The notes: generated from the sequence alone by a model not told the origin. A stretch of DNA of 35,854 nt from Candidatus Didemnitutus sp. (GCA_030681265.1 JAUXXD010000009.1:1-35854); one strand, 5' to 3'; positions 15,956 to 25,033 are shown, counted from the stretch's first letter. Program-made: numbers and translations.

Positions 15956-16933
15956 ATGATTAACGGCCCTGCTTGGTCCCAGAAACTCCGCGCTGAAATT
16001 GGCAAAGCCGTCATCGGCCAAGACGAAATAGTCGAACGCCTCCTCGTCGCCCTGCTCGCCAACGGCCACGTGCTCCTCGAGGGCATGCCCGGTCTCGCGA
16101 AAACGCTCCTCGTCAAATCGCTCGGCACCGCCCTCGGCGTGCAATTCGAGCGCGTCCAGTTCACACCCGACCTGTTGCCGAGCGACGTCGTCGGCACGAT
16201 GATTTTTTCGCCGAAGGACGGCGCATTCGCCACGCACAAAGGCCCGATCTTCGCCAACCTCGTGCTGGCCGACGAAATCAACCGCGCGCCCGCCAAAGTG
16301 CAATCTGCGCTCCTCGAAGCGATGCAGGAACGCCAAGTCACCATCGGCGGCAACTCACTGCAGTTACCCAAGCCTTTTTTCGTCATGGCGACGCAGAATC
16401 CGGTCGAACAGGAAGGCACCTACCCGCTCCCCGAAGCGCAGACCGATCGTTTCCTCTTCAAACTCATCGTGGATTATCCGTCGGCTGAAGAAGAAGCGCG
16501 CATGATGGATATGTGGGGCCAAGTCACGAAAGCCCCGTCGCTCCAAGCGGTCTCCAGTGGTGCCGAGTTGCTTGAACTCCGCGCCCAAGTCGACGCCATC
16601 CACGTGTCCGCTGGCGTGCAGGCATACATCCTCGCGCTCGTGCGCGGCACACGCGAACTCGCCGCGCAAGCTGAAGGCACGACGACCACTTCGAAACGTC
16701 TGCTCAACTTTGGTGCTTCGCCACGCGCGTCGCTCGCGCTCTTCCAAGCGGGTCGCGCCCTCGCGTGGTTGCGTGGTGCTGATTATCTTTCTCCGTCGCT
16801 CGTGCAGGAAATCTTCCTCGATGCGCTGCGTCACCGCGTCGGTTTGACCTACGAAGCCGAAGCGGAAGAGCTTACGTCCGACCGCATTCTCACTCGCGTG
16901 CTCGAACGCACTCCGGTGCCCGCGCACGCTTGA
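15956..16933 (+). CDS. MoxR-family AAA+ ATPase
   Basis: A 325-residue chaperone-like AAA+ ATPase that typically works with VWA proteins encoded beside it. Walker A is GMPGLAKT (about 43-50) and Walker B is LVLADEINRAP. FFVMATQNPVEQEGTYPLPEAQTDRFLFK covers the sensor-1 and arginine-finger region, and a C-terminal lid ends at 325. It is the first gene of a plus-strand run MoxR, DUF58, BatA, BatB-C, BatD-E. The 151-bp gap to the next gene carries an inverted repeat. Its role is presumably maturation or remodelling of a target at the cell envelope through the VWA proteins; the target is unknown. Confidence 0.95.
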   Translation: MINGPAWSQKLRAEIGKAVIGQDEIVERLLVALLANGHVLLEGMPGLAKTLLVKSLGTALGVQFERVQFTPDLLPSDVVGTMIFSPKDGAFATHKGPIFANLVLADEINRAPAKVQSALLEAMQERQVTIGGNSLQLPKPFFVMATQNPVEQEGTYPLPEAQTDRFLFKLIVDYPSAEEEARMMDMWGQVTKAPSLQAVSSGAELLELRAQVDAIHVSAGVQAYILALVRGTRELAAQAEGTTTTSKRLLNFGASPRASLALFQAGRALAWLRGADYLSPSLVQEIFLDALRHRVGLTYEAEAEELTSDRILTRVLERTPVPAHA

Positions 16934-16949
16934 GAAACACCAAGCTCGC

Positions 16950-17065
16950 AAGCATCAAGCTCCAAGGGACTCCCATGAACTCAACTCACAACCGCACGGA
17001 ACACCCTTCCCGGCTGGTTGGACATTGGTGTTTCATTGGAGTTTGGCGTTTGGAGCTTGGAGCTT
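16950..17065. repeat. Inverted repeat in the moxR-DUF58 gap
   Basis: A 16-base left arm at 16950-16965 (AAGCATCAAGCTCCAA) and a right arm at 17050-17065 (TTGGAGCTTGGAGCTT) are complementary at 14 of 16 positions and enclose 84 bases. The right arm continues a run of related TTGGAG/TTTGG words from about 17034. It lies inside an operon just upstream of the DUF58 start. It may be a dispersed intergenic repeat or an mRNA hairpin that sets relative expression. Confidence 0.55.
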
Positions 17066-17084
17066 CGTAAGCGCAGCTCACATC

Positions 17085-18017
17085 ATGGCCAATCCACTCA
17101 CCGAACACACCTCGATCGTCACCTCCCAACTCGCGCTGCTGCGCCAGTTGGAATGGAAGGTGCGTCATGCGGTCGAGAACGTGCTCAGCGGCGAGTATCG
17201 CTCGGCGTTTCGCGGGCGCGGCATGGAGTTCGACCAGGTCGTCAAATACACCTACGGCGACGACATTCGCGATATCGACTGGAACGTCACCGCACGCCTC
17301 GGCGAACCTTACCGCAAAAAATTCATCGAGGAACGCGAGGTCACGTTGCTGCTCGTGCTCGATGACAGCGTCAGTCTGCAATTTGGCTCCGGTGCGCAAT
17401 CCAAGCGCGAAGCACTGCTCGAGTTGGCCGGACTCGTCATGTTGCTCGGCGCGGTGAATCGCGACCGCGTGGGGTTTCTCCACGCTTCGCGCGACGGCTA
17501 CACGCTGAAAGAACCCGTGCGGGGCCGCGGACAGATTCTGCATCTCGCCGCGCAATTGCTCGGCCGCCCCGCGCCCGCGCTCGACGGGCGCACCGAGGAA
17601 GCCGTGACGCCGTCGGCGGCGATTCCGTGGCGCATCCTTGCGCACGCCGCACCGCGTCACAGTATATTGATTTGGCTTGCGGATTTTCCGCCGCAGTTGC
17701 CGCCCGAAGGTTGGAGCGTGCTCTCGCGTCGTTATCAAACGATGGGCTTCCGCGTCGATGATCCGTGGGACCGCGAGTTGCCGACGGGCCGCGTGCTTAC
17801 GGCCTACGATCCGGTGTCCGGTCGGCTGGTTAATCTCGATGGCTCTTCGTCTGCGCAACGCGCCGCGCACGCCGCATGGGTTGCGACACGCGAGGAGTCG
17901 TTTCGCCAGTTGTTTCCCGCGCCGCTCAGCCGCCTCGTCGTGCCGACCGACGAAGATCGTCTCAAGGCCCTCGTCCGCTTTTTCCATGCCCGCATGGCTG
18001 CGGGTTCACGTCGCTGA
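17085..18017 (+). CDS. DUF58-domain protein of the Bat operon
   Basis: A 310-residue protein of the DUF58 family, which has a VWA-like fold and is almost always encoded next to MoxR. The hallmark segment GRGMEFDQVVKYTYGDD-IRDIDWN (about 45-68) is present, followed by LLLVLDDSVSLQFG (about 90-103), the degenerate MIDAS-like strand. There is no signal peptide or transmembrane helix. ATG 17085 is chosen because the frame's earlier ATG at 17025 lies within the inverted repeat and adds 20 unrelated residues. Its TGA overlaps the BatA ATG by one base (TGATG), indicating coupled translation. Molecular function is unknown; genetic context links it to envelope-stress or aerotolerance functions. Confidence 0.93.
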   Translation: MANPLTEHTSIVTSQLALLRQLEWKVRHAVENVLSGEYRSAFRGRGMEFDQVVKYTYGDDIRDIDWNVTARLGEPYRKKFIEEREVTLLLVLDDSVSLQFGSGAQSKREALLELAGLVMLLGAVNRDRVGFLHASRDGYTLKEPVRGRGQILHLAAQLLGRPAPALDGRTEEAVTPSAAIPWRILAHAAPRHSILIWLADFPPQLPPEGWSVLSRRYQTMGFRVDDPWDRELPTGRVLTAYDPVSGRLVNLDGSSSAQRAAHAAWVATREESFRQLFPAPLSRLVVPTDEDRLKALVRFFHARMAAGSRR

Positions 18018-19078
18018 TGCCACTCGCCAATTACACGCTCTCCGAACCTTGGTGGCTGCTCGCGCTCGCCGCACTGCCGCTGTTGATTTGGGCGCGCGGA
18101 CATCGCGGAGCGCCGGTGCTCGTCGTGCCGTTTGCGGCGGCGTGGCACAAGCCGACGTTCATTCCCACGTCGCGCTGGCCGGCCTCGTTTGCGTTGGTCG
18201 GACTGACGTTGCTCATCATCGCGTTGGCGCGACCGCAGATCGTCGAAGATAAACGCGAAGTGAAACAGCAGGGCTACGACCTCATGCTGGCGATCGACCT
18301 TTCCGGTTCGATGCTCGCGGAGGATTACGAACGCAACGGCGAGCCGATCAACCGGCTGCAAGCGATCAAGCCCGTCATCCAGGCCTTCATCACTCAGCGC
18401 AAGAGCGACCGCATCGGCATGGTGGTTTTCGCCGGACGCGCCTACACGCTCGCGCCACTCACCTTTGATCACGACTGGCTCGGCCGGCAGGTCGAGCGAC
18501 TCAAACTCGGCTTGATCGAAGACGGCACCGCCATCGGCGACGGACTCGGCGTGGCGCTCACCCGACTCGAACAAGCCGGACGCGAGGAAGGCAGCCAGCG
18601 CAAGGGCGCGTTCGTGGTGCTGTTGACCGACGGCGCGAACAACCGTGGCTTGCTCACGCCAGAGCAAGCCACCGATATTGCAAAATCGCGCGGCGTGCCG
18701 GTCTATACGATCGGCGCCGGACGCGACGGACTCGTGCGCATGCCGGTGTTTGACGACAATGGCCGCAAGATCGGCTATCGCCGCGCCATCTCTGATCTCG
18801 ACGAAGGACAACTGCGCGCGATGGCGAACGCGACGGGCGGCAGGTTTTTCCGCGCGTTCGATAGCGACACGATTGAGAAAGCGTTCGCGGCCATCGACCA
18901 GGCGCAGAAAATCGAATTTCAGTCGAAGTCCTACCTCATCACCACGGAGCTTTTCCCGTGGTTTGCCGGGCCGGGCGCGGTGCTGTTGTTTCTCGGCGCG
19001 CTGATCGCGTTGCCACCGCAATTTCCGCGCCGCCGCACCGCGCGCGCAACCGCCGCCGCGGAAGGAGGCCGGGCATGA
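18017..19078 (+). CDS. batA: BatA-type membrane VWA protein
   Basis: A 353-residue inner-membrane protein. It has two N-terminal transmembrane segments (about 12-26 and 56-72), a VWA domain with MIDAS motif DLSGS (94-98) and LLTDGANN, and a C-terminal transmembrane segment near 313-333. It matches BatA of the aerotolerance operon first described in Bacteroides. The start overlaps the DUF58 stop (TGATG) and its own stop overlaps the BatB-C start (ATGA). Function is known only by association: protection against oxygen or envelope stress, and possibly assembly of membrane complexes together with MoxR. Confidence 0.93.
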   Translation: MPLANYTLSEPWWLLALAALPLLIWARGHRGAPVLVVPFAAAWHKPTFIPTSRWPASFALVGLTLLIIALARPQIVEDKREVKQQGYDLMLAIDLSGSMLAEDYERNGEPINRLQAIKPVIQAFITQRKSDRIGMVVFAGRAYTLAPLTFDHDWLGRQVERLKLGLIEDGTAIGDGLGVALTRLEQAGREEGSQRKGAFVVLLTDGANNRGLLTPEQATDIAKSRGVPVYTIGAGRDGLVRMPVFDDNGRKIGYRRAISDLDEGQLRAMANATGGRFFRAFDSDTIEKAFAAIDQAQKIEFQSKSYLITTELFPWFAGPGAVLLFLGALIALPPQFPRRRTARATAAAEGGRA

Positions 19079-20910
19079 CACCCGACTTCCATTCGCCCCA
19101 TCTGCTTTGGTTGCTCGTGCCACTCGTCTTGTTATTCTCGGGGGAGCTCGCGCGGCGCGTCGGTGCGGCCGCGACTTTCTGGCCGAAGATTCCCCGCGCG
19201 TGGGCCGGGGCCTTCGACGTCGCGCTCGGCACCAAACACACGACGGCCGAAACCCGCGCCCGCATCTGGCTCTGGTTCGGCCTCGCCTTTTGCATCATCT
19301 CACTCGCGCGCCCGCAATGGGGCGTGATTGAGGAACAAGTTTTTGACCAATCGCGCGAAGTGCTGATCGCCGTCGATTTGTCGCGCTCAATGTTGGCGCA
19401 AGACGTGAAGCCATCGCGGCTCGACCGCTCGAAGTTGCTCATCACGTCGTTGCTCGACGGCCTGAAGGGCGAGCGCGTCGGACTCGTGTTGTTCGCCGGC
19501 ACGGCGTTTTTGCAAAGTCCGCTCAGTTCGGATTACGAAATCTTGCGCGAATTTTTACCTGCGCTCGGGCCGGATTACTTGCCGGAAGGCGGCTCGAATT
19601 ACCAAGCGATGCTGGAAACTTCCGTCCAGGCTTTCGGCACTTCTACGGCGGATCGCTACCTGATTATTCTCAGCGACGGCGAGAGCACCGAGGACGGTTG
19701 GAAAGAACTCGCCGCCACGCTGAAGACGAAGGGCATTCGCGTGATCGGCCTCGGTATTGGCACGAGTCAGGGGTCGTTCATTCCCGACAGTTCTGGCGGA
19801 CTCGTCAAAGACGAGCGCGGTGCCGTGGTGTTGTCTCGCCTCGACAGCTCGACGTTGCAAAGCCTCGCGCAAACCACCGGCGGTGCCTACACCGACGCCA
19901 GCAGTTGGATTGATCTCGCGGGCTTGCTTAAGAAGACCGTCGAAGCCGGACAGAAGGGACAATTCACCGAGAAGAATACGGCGCGTCTGATCGAGCGCTA
20001 CCAGTGGTTTCTCGTGCCGGGGCTGGTGTTGTTGATGATCAGTTTCTGGGCGGAATTTCCGGTGCGTCCCCGCGAACGCGCCTTGCCACTTCACCGCGCG
20101 ACCTCGCGCCCGCCGCGTCCAGCCCAACGTGCCGCCGCGCTGGCGATCGGCCTTTTGTTGCTCACCGGATTCGGTGCGGCGCAGCCGCTGCCCGCGCAAA
20201 CGGCCGCGCCATCCGTTTCGAGTGAAGACACCCTGGCTAAACCGCTCACGACAACTGTCGCGCGGCTGGCCGACAAAGACGCGTTGACCGCAAAAGACTA
20301 CGCCGACCTCGCGCAGACGACGCTCACCTACGGCGGACGCCTCCAGTCTTCACAAAAACCCGTCACCGAAGGGGTCGTGCGCGACGCGCTCGCGGGCGTC
20401 GATCTCGGCGCGAAGTTAGATGCAAAAGCCGCCGACTGGCCGCGCCTGCGCACGGAGTTGGAAGCGTTGCTCGAAAAACCGGAACAGCCGCCGGAAGATA
20501 AAAAGGATGACCAACAAAAACAGGACCAGCCGCAACAGCAGGACAAAAACCAGCAACAGCAAGATCAGCAGAAACAGGATCAGCAACAAGACGACCAACA
20601 GAAGCAAGATGAGCAGCAGAAGTCCGATTCCCCGCAAAAGCAGGAACAGGACGCATTCGGCGATATGAAGGAGCCTGACGAAAGACAAAACACCGAAGAA
20701 AAATCCGAAGACACTCCCCCACCGCCAAAACCGCCAACGCAAAAAGTCGGCGGCCAGCCGGAGAGGAAGGAAGAAGCCCCACTCGATCCCGATCTCGCGA
20801 TGCCGCTCCAGAAACTCGACCAAGTCCGCAACCAAGATTCTCCCGCCAAACTCCAGCAACTCCTGCAAGGCCAGCCGCAAAAGCAGCCGAAGCGAGGCAA
20901 GGATTGGTAA
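19075..20910 (+). CDS. batB: BatB VWA protein fused to a BatC-like domain
   Basis: A 611-residue membrane protein. Residues 1-330 are BatB: two N-terminal transmembrane segments (about 9-22 and 64-77), a VWA domain with MIDAS DLSRS (101-105) and SDGES (200-204), then a transmembrane segment at about 310-325. After a basic linker, a further hydrophobic segment (353-369) resembles an internal signal or anchor. It is followed by a domain of about 100 residues, a Gln/Asp/Lys-rich low-complexity stretch (about 475-530), and a terminus ending in KDW, as in BatC proteins. BatC is normally a separate gene. The start ATG has GGAAGGAGG upstream and overlaps the BatA stop. The low-complexity region is a codon-repeat tract, not a nucleotide repeat array. 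Confidence 0.88.
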   Translation: MTPDFHSPHLLWLLVPLVLLFSGELARRVGAAATFWPKIPRAWAGAFDVALGTKHTTAETRARIWLWFGLAFCIISLARPQWGVIEEQVFDQSREVLIAVDLSRSMLAQDVKPSRLDRSKLLITSLLDGLKGERVGLVLFAGTAFLQSPLSSDYEILREFLPALGPDYLPEGGSNYQAMLETSVQAFGTSTADRYLIILSDGESTEDGWKELAATLKTKGIRVIGLGIGTSQGSFIPDSSGGLVKDERGAVVLSRLDSSTLQSLAQTTGGAYTDASSWIDLAGLLKKTVEAGQKGQFTEKNTARLIERYQWFLVPGLVLLMISFWAEFPVRPRERALPLHRATSRPPRPAQRAAALAIGLLLLTGFGAAQPLPAQTAAPSVSSEDTLAKPLTTTVARLADKDALTAKDYADLAQTTLTYGGRLQSSQKPVTEGVVRDALAGVDLGAKLDAKAADWPRLRTELEALLEKPEQPPEDKKDDQQKQDQPQQQDKNQQQQDQQKQDQQQDDQQKQDEQQKSDSPQKQEQDAFGDMKEPDERQNTEEKSEDTPPPPKPPTQKVGGQPERKEEAPLDPDLAMPLQKLDQVRNQDSPAKLQQLLQGQPQKQPKRGKDW

Positions 20911-20915
20911 TTCCC

Positions 20916-23471
20916 ATGCGTCAGCCGAAACAATTTTTCCCGCTCTTCTTCCTCGCGCTCGTGTGCGCTCTCACAATCGCCACCACGGTGCGCGCCCAAA
21001 CCGTGCGCTGGAATCCGCCATCCGGCCAACTCGGCTATAATCAGGTCAGCGAACTCACCCTCGAATTTGAGGACTGCGAACCGAAGGAAGGACTCCAATT
21101 GCCCGCCGTCGCCGGTCTCGTCTTCGGTCGTCCGTCGCAACGCAGCGAGACGAGCATGGTCAACTTCAGCGTCACCCGCCGCTTCTCGCTCGCGTTCCCT
21201 GTTCGCCCCTCGCAGCGCACTCCGATTCAAATTCCCGCGTTTCAAGTCGAGACCAACAAAGGCACGCTGCGCGTGGCCCCCGCCAGTTACACCGTGGGCG
21301 ACGCGACCGTCGGCGGCAGCGGACTCGCGCTCGCCGACATTTCCAGCGCCACACTCACGTTGCCAAAAACGACCTTCTGGGCCGGCGAAGTTTTCCCAGT
21401 CAGCTACAATCTCAGCGTCATCAAACGCTACTTTCACTCGCCCGCCACACTCGTCGAGTGGTCGGCCAGTCCGCTGATTCTCGAAGAATGGACGCGCCCC
21501 GAAGCAACGGAAACGATGGTGAAAGGCGAACGCCGCATCATCGCCACGCAGACCACGCGCGCCTACTCCAAACAACCGGGCAATTTTTCGTTCAAGCCCG
21601 CGCAACAACTCGTCAACCTCGCCGTCGGCACGTCCGGCTTCGGACTTTTTTCCACGCCCACCGTCGAACAACGCGTGCTCGTTACCGAGCCGGTGGAGTT
21701 GACCATTCGCGCGCTGCCGACTCCGCCGCATGATTTCTCCGGCATGGTCGGACAATTTGCCCTCACGGCGAATGTCGTGCCGACCAATCCGAGTGTCGGC
21801 GAACCGATCACGTGGACGCTCGAACTCTCGGGCACGGGCAATTGGCCCGATATTTCCGGTCTGCCGCAACGCGAAGTTTCGAGCGACTTCTCCGTCGTGC
21901 AACCGAAGTCCAAGCGCACGATGAAGGACAATTCCCTTTTCGATGGCACGCTGACCGAAGATGTCGTGCTCGTGCCCACCAAGCCCGGCCGCTACACGCT
22001 CGCGCCGGTCAAGCTCACCTACTTCGACCCCGCGAGCGGCACCTACAAGACGCTCACGACGCCGGCCGCCACGATCGATATCGGCATGAGCGCCGCGCCC
22101 GCGCCGCGCGCCACGAGTGGCGGGCCAGTGCAATTTTCCCTCACGCCGCCGACCAACGCGACTGCGGCAACATCGGCGCTGACGCTGCCGGAAGCCGTCG
22201 CCCCCGTGACGCCGGAAAATTTACCGCGCGATCCTGCTACGGAAACGAATCGTCGCTTCGTGCCCGTTTCCGTCACTGCACTGGTCTGGAGTTGCGTGGC
22301 ACTCGCGACGCTTTTGCCGCTGCTCGCATGGCTCGTGCTCGCCGCGTTGCGCTCGCGCGAACTTGATCCGCAGCGCCGTCGTCGCGAAGCCCGCGGCGCG
22401 CTCGTGGCGACGTTATCGCAACTACGCACCGCCGACACCGCGGCGCGCACGCTGCTGTTGCGCGCATGGCAGCAACACACCGCCATCTTCTGGAATATTC
22501 CGCATGCCGCGCCCGGCACGCCGCTCGTGCAAACGCATGTGACTTCGCTCGCGCCTAACGCGACGGACACGTGGACGACGTTGTGGGCGGAAGCTGATCG
22601 CGCCCAACACGGACGCGACGCAAGCCTGCCTGCGGATTGGTCCGCGCGCGCCGAAGCGGCCCTGCACGCCGTGCGCGTGCCGGGTTGGTCACCGTTCTCA
22701 CTTTTCGCGCCGCGGCATCTGTTGCCGTTTCTCTTCGCGCTCGTCGGCGCGCTCGCGCCGCTCTCCGCGCAGGCAAGCGCGCCAGCGCAAGAGTCCTACA
22801 AACGCGGCCAATACGCCGCCGCCGAAAGTGCGTGGCGCAAGGCGTTGGTGGAATCCCCGACCGACTGGAGCGTGCGCCATAATCTCGGCCTCGCCCTCGC
22901 GCAACAGGATCGTTGGGCGGAAGCGACGGCACACTGGACGAGTGGCTTTGTGTTGAATCCGCGCAGCGAAACCGCGCGCTGGGATCTCGCGCTCGGTTTG
23001 CAGCGTTCGGGTCTGGCGCATCCGGAGCTCGTGCAATTTTCGCGCGGCGAAGGCCGCTACGAATTGGCGCGCGCGGCTTCGCCGGCCGAATGGCAACTCG
23101 TGCTCGGTGGCGCTTCATTACTCATCGCCGCAGCGCTCGGCTTACTGTTACTCGCGGCGTATCGTCGCGTCGGTGTGTGGGCACGCTCGACGGCGCTCGG
23201 CGCGGTGCTGGTCGCGATGGTGTTGGCGGCCGCCGCGACGTTCAGTCTGCGCACTTACGGACAATTGGCGGACCCGAGTGCCGTGCTGGTGTGGCGCGCC
23301 TCGACGTTGCGCAGCGTGCCATCGGAAGCTGACACGCAGAAAACGACGGCGTTGTCGGCGGGTTCGCTCGCGACGGTGGATCGCACGTTCCTCGGATGGA
23401 GCCGGCTGAATTTTGCCAGCGGCCAAACTGGTTGGGCGCGCACGGCGGATCTCGTGCGGCTTTATCAGTGA
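20916..23471 (+). CDS. batD: BatD protein fused to a BatE-like TPR/SH3 domain
   Basis: An 851-residue envelope protein. A signal peptide (1-29, ending VRAQ) is followed by a BatD beta-sandwich region (about 30-400) with the typical 'G.P..WT.ELSG.GNWPDI.GLP' region, then a transmembrane segment (about 449-480). A second half starts with a hydrophobic signal-like stretch (about 599-620) and a TPR-like region (about 626-700: YKRGQYAAAESAWRKALVESPTDW). Two transmembrane helices follow (about 725-750 and 757-776), then an SH3-like C-terminus (about 788-851). TPR-TM-SH3 is the BatE architecture, so BatD and BatE are joined in one chain. The ATG at 20916 is preferred over an in-frame TTG at 20904 inside the preceding gene. 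It is the last gene of the operon. Confidence 0.88.
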   Translation: MRQPKQFFPLFFLALVCALTIATTVRAQTVRWNPPSGQLGYNQVSELTLEFEDCEPKEGLQLPAVAGLVFGRPSQRSETSMVNFSVTRRFSLAFPVRPSQRTPIQIPAFQVETNKGTLRVAPASYTVGDATVGGSGLALADISSATLTLPKTTFWAGEVFPVSYNLSVIKRYFHSPATLVEWSASPLILEEWTRPEATETMVKGERRIIATQTTRAYSKQPGNFSFKPAQQLVNLAVGTSGFGLFSTPTVEQRVLVTEPVELTIRALPTPPHDFSGMVGQFALTANVVPTNPSVGEPITWTLELSGTGNWPDISGLPQREVSSDFSVVQPKSKRTMKDNSLFDGTLTEDVVLVPTKPGRYTLAPVKLTYFDPASGTYKTLTTPAATIDIGMSAAPAPRATSGGPVQFSLTPPTNATAATSALTLPEAVAPVTPENLPRDPATETNRRFVPVSVTALVWSCVALATLLPLLAWLVLAALRSRELDPQRRRREARGALVATLSQLRTADTAARTLLLRAWQQHTAIFWNIPHAAPGTPLVQTHVTSLAPNATDTWTTLWAEADRAQHGRDASLPADWSARAEAALHAVRVPGWSPFSLFAPRHLLPFLFALVGALAPLSAQASAPAQESYKRGQYAAAESAWRKALVESPTDWSVRHNLGLALAQQDRWAEATAHWTSGFVLNPRSETARWDLALGLQRSGLAHPELVQFSRGEGRYELARAASPAEWQLVLGGASLLIAAALGLLLLAAYRRVGVWARSTALGAVLVAMVLAAAATFSLRTYGQLADPSAVLVWRASTLRSVPSEADTQKTTALSAGSLATVDRTFLGWSRLNFASGQTGWARTADLVRLYQ

Positions 23472-23475
23472 CGTT

Positions 23476-23488
23476 GCGCCGTGGGCGC
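23476..23488. terminator. Small hairpin between convergent genes
   Basis: GCGCC, GTG, GGCGC gives a GC-only 5-bp stem in the 22-bp gap between the convergent BatD-E and LOG-family genes. There is no T-run on either strand. It may act as a bidirectional terminator or mRNA 3'-end stabiliser; evidence is positional. Confidence 0.25.
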
Positions 23489-23493
23489 GACGC

Positions 23494-24072
23494 TCACTTC
23501 GTCTGATACCATTTCGCGTCACCGGGCTGCTGTTGCCAGCCGGTGATGAGCGGAAAGATTTCGTCGATCGCATTGGCCACGGCGTATTTGCTCCGCACGG
23601 AGTCGTGCATGAAGCGTTCCTCCACGATGCGTTCGAACAGGCGCACGAGGTCGTCGTAGTAGCCGTCCTGGTTGAAAATAATCACCGGTTTGTGCAGCAC
23701 TTCGAGGTGCGCGAGGGTGAGGATTTCGAGCAACTCCTCCAAGGTGCCCCAGCCACCCGGTAGCGCAAGAAAGGCGTCGGCGCGCGTCTCCATCAGCATT
23801 TTGCGTTCACGCATCGTGATGACCGAGATGAGTTCGTCGGCTTCGTCGAACGCCAACTCGCGCTCTTTCATGAATTCGGGAATGACGCCGACGACGCGTC
23901 CGCCGGCGCCCTTCGTGCCACGCGCGACCGCACCCATCAGGCCCGTTTTGCCGCCGCCGTAGACGAGCGCCCAGCCGCGTTGCGCGATCTCGGCGCCCAC
24001 TTGCTCTGCGGCGGCGTAGTATTTCGGGTCGAGCCGGTCGCTGGAGGCGCAGTAAACGCAGAGGGATTTCAT
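23494..24072 (-). CDS. LOG-family (TIGR00730) Rossmann-fold protein
   Basis: A 192-residue cytoplasmic protein of the 'lysine decarboxylase-like' LOG family. Members cleave nucleoside 5'-monophosphates, such as cytokinin ribotides or AMP, to base plus ribose 5-phosphate. The motif PGGWGTLEE (105-113) is the family's catalytic signature, and MRERK (88-91 region) and VYGGGKTGLMG are also conserved. Length is typical. The many LOG proteins historically called lysine decarboxylases lack that activity. It is divergent from gluQ with a 100-bp gap. Substrate is not assignable from sequence. Confidence 0.93.
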   Translation of the reverse strand: MKSLCVYCASSDRLDPKYYAAAEQVGAEIAQRGWALVYGGGKTGLMGAVARGTKGAGGRVVGVIPEFMKERELAFDEADELISVITMRERKMLMETRADAFLALPGGWGTLEELLEILTLAHLEVLHKPVIIFNQDGYYDDLVRLFERIVEERFMHDSVRSKYAVANAIDEIFPLITGWQQQPGDAKWYQTK

Positions 24073-24172
24073 CGTGAACCACGATAAGCGCCGCAGGGTT
24101 TCGGGTTCAATGCCAGCTTCACCTGAATTTTCGGATGGTTCCTTTTTGGTTGGTGATTAAGCGTATTCGGCA

Positions 24173-25033
24173 GTGGTCAACCCTCCCCTAACCTATCGCG
24201 GCCGACTCGCGCCCTCGCCCACGGGTTATTTACATCTCGGTCACGCGCGGACGTTTTGGACGGCGCAACAACGGGCGCAGGCGGCGCAGGGCGAACTCAT
24301 CTTGCGTAACGACGATCTCGATGCGGCGCGTTGCCGACCGGAGTTTGTGGCGGCGATGATTGAAGATATGCGCTGGTTCGGACTCGAGTGGAGCGAAGGG
24401 GCGGACGTCGGCGGCCCGCACGCGCCTTACGCGCAAAGCCAACGACTCACGCACTACGCGGCGGCGTTCGAGCAATTGCGCGTGGCGGGCCACGTGTATG
24501 CGTGCACCTGTTCACGCAAGGATGTGCAAGCCGCGATCGCCGCGCCGCACGAGCATGCGGACGAGCCGCTATATCCGGGCAATTGCCGGCCGGAAAACTT
24601 GCCGGATGCCGAGCGCACGAGTCGTGCCACGTGGCCGCGCGCGGGTGTGAACTGGCGCCTGCGCGTGCCGGACGGCGAGACGATTGAATTCACCGACGGG
24701 CAATGCGGCGGGCAGCGCGCGACGTTTGGTCGCGACATCGGCGATTTTCTCGTGTGGCGCAAAGATGAACTCCCCAGCTACCAACTCGCCTGTGCGCTCG
24801 ACGATGCGGCAATGGACATTACGGAGGTCGTGCGCGGCGAGGATTTAGTGATGTCCACTTTCCGGCAATTGCTCCTCCTGCGTCTGCTCGGGCAGCGCGC
24901 GCCCGCGTATTATCATTGTCCGCTCGTCACCGACGAACACGGCGTGCGCCTCGCGAAACGACACGACGCGCTCTCGCTGCGCGCCTTGCGGGCCGCCGGG
25001 CGCTCGCCGGCGCACTTGCGCGAGCAAGCGTGA
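24173..25033 (+). CDS. gluQ: Glutamyl-Q tRNA(Asp) synthetase
   Basis: GluQ loads glutamate onto the queuosine base of tRNA(Asp). The 286-residue product is a truncated glutamyl-tRNA synthetase-like catalytic core without an anticodon-binding domain. It has RLAPSPTGYLHLGHA (HIGH-type motif HLGH, 21-24) and ends shortly after the KMSKS-like RLAKRHDALSLR. The metal-site cysteines appear in CTCSRKD and PGNC. This length and the missing C-terminal domain distinguish it from GltX. The start is GTG at 24173. A small FmdB-like gene follows 52 bases downstream. No queuosine biosynthesis gene lies nearby. Confidence 0.93.
   Translation: MVNPPLTYRGRLAPSPTGYLHLGHARTFWTAQQRAQAAQGELILRNDDLDAARCRPEFVAAMIEDMRWFGLEWSEGADVGGPHAPYAQSQRLTHYAAAFEQLRVAGHVYACTCSRKDVQAAIAAPHEHADEPLYPGNCRPENLPDAERTSRATWPRAGVNWRLRVPDGETIEFTDGQCGGQRATFGRDIGDFLVWRKDELPSYQLACALDDAAMDITEVVRGEDLVMSTFRQLLLLRLLGQRAPAYYHCPLVTDEHGVRLAKRHDALSLRALRAAGRSPAHLREQA

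Noticed and set aside
17804-19123. Minus-strand 439-codon frame opposite BatA
   Set aside because: Antisense shadow of DUF58 and BatA, very Arg-rich, no domain.
20500-20640. Repetitive CAGCAA/GACCAG tract that could suggest a CRISPR or satellite array
   Set aside because: It is an in-frame Gln/Asp/Lys codon tract of the BatC-like domain, without fixed-length repeats or spacers.
20580-22133. Minus-strand open frame of 517 codons opposite the Bat genes
   Set aside because: It lies antisense to two well-supported Bat genes, has Arg/Gly/Glu-biased composition and no recognisable domain. Such frames arise from codon bias in GC-rich genes.
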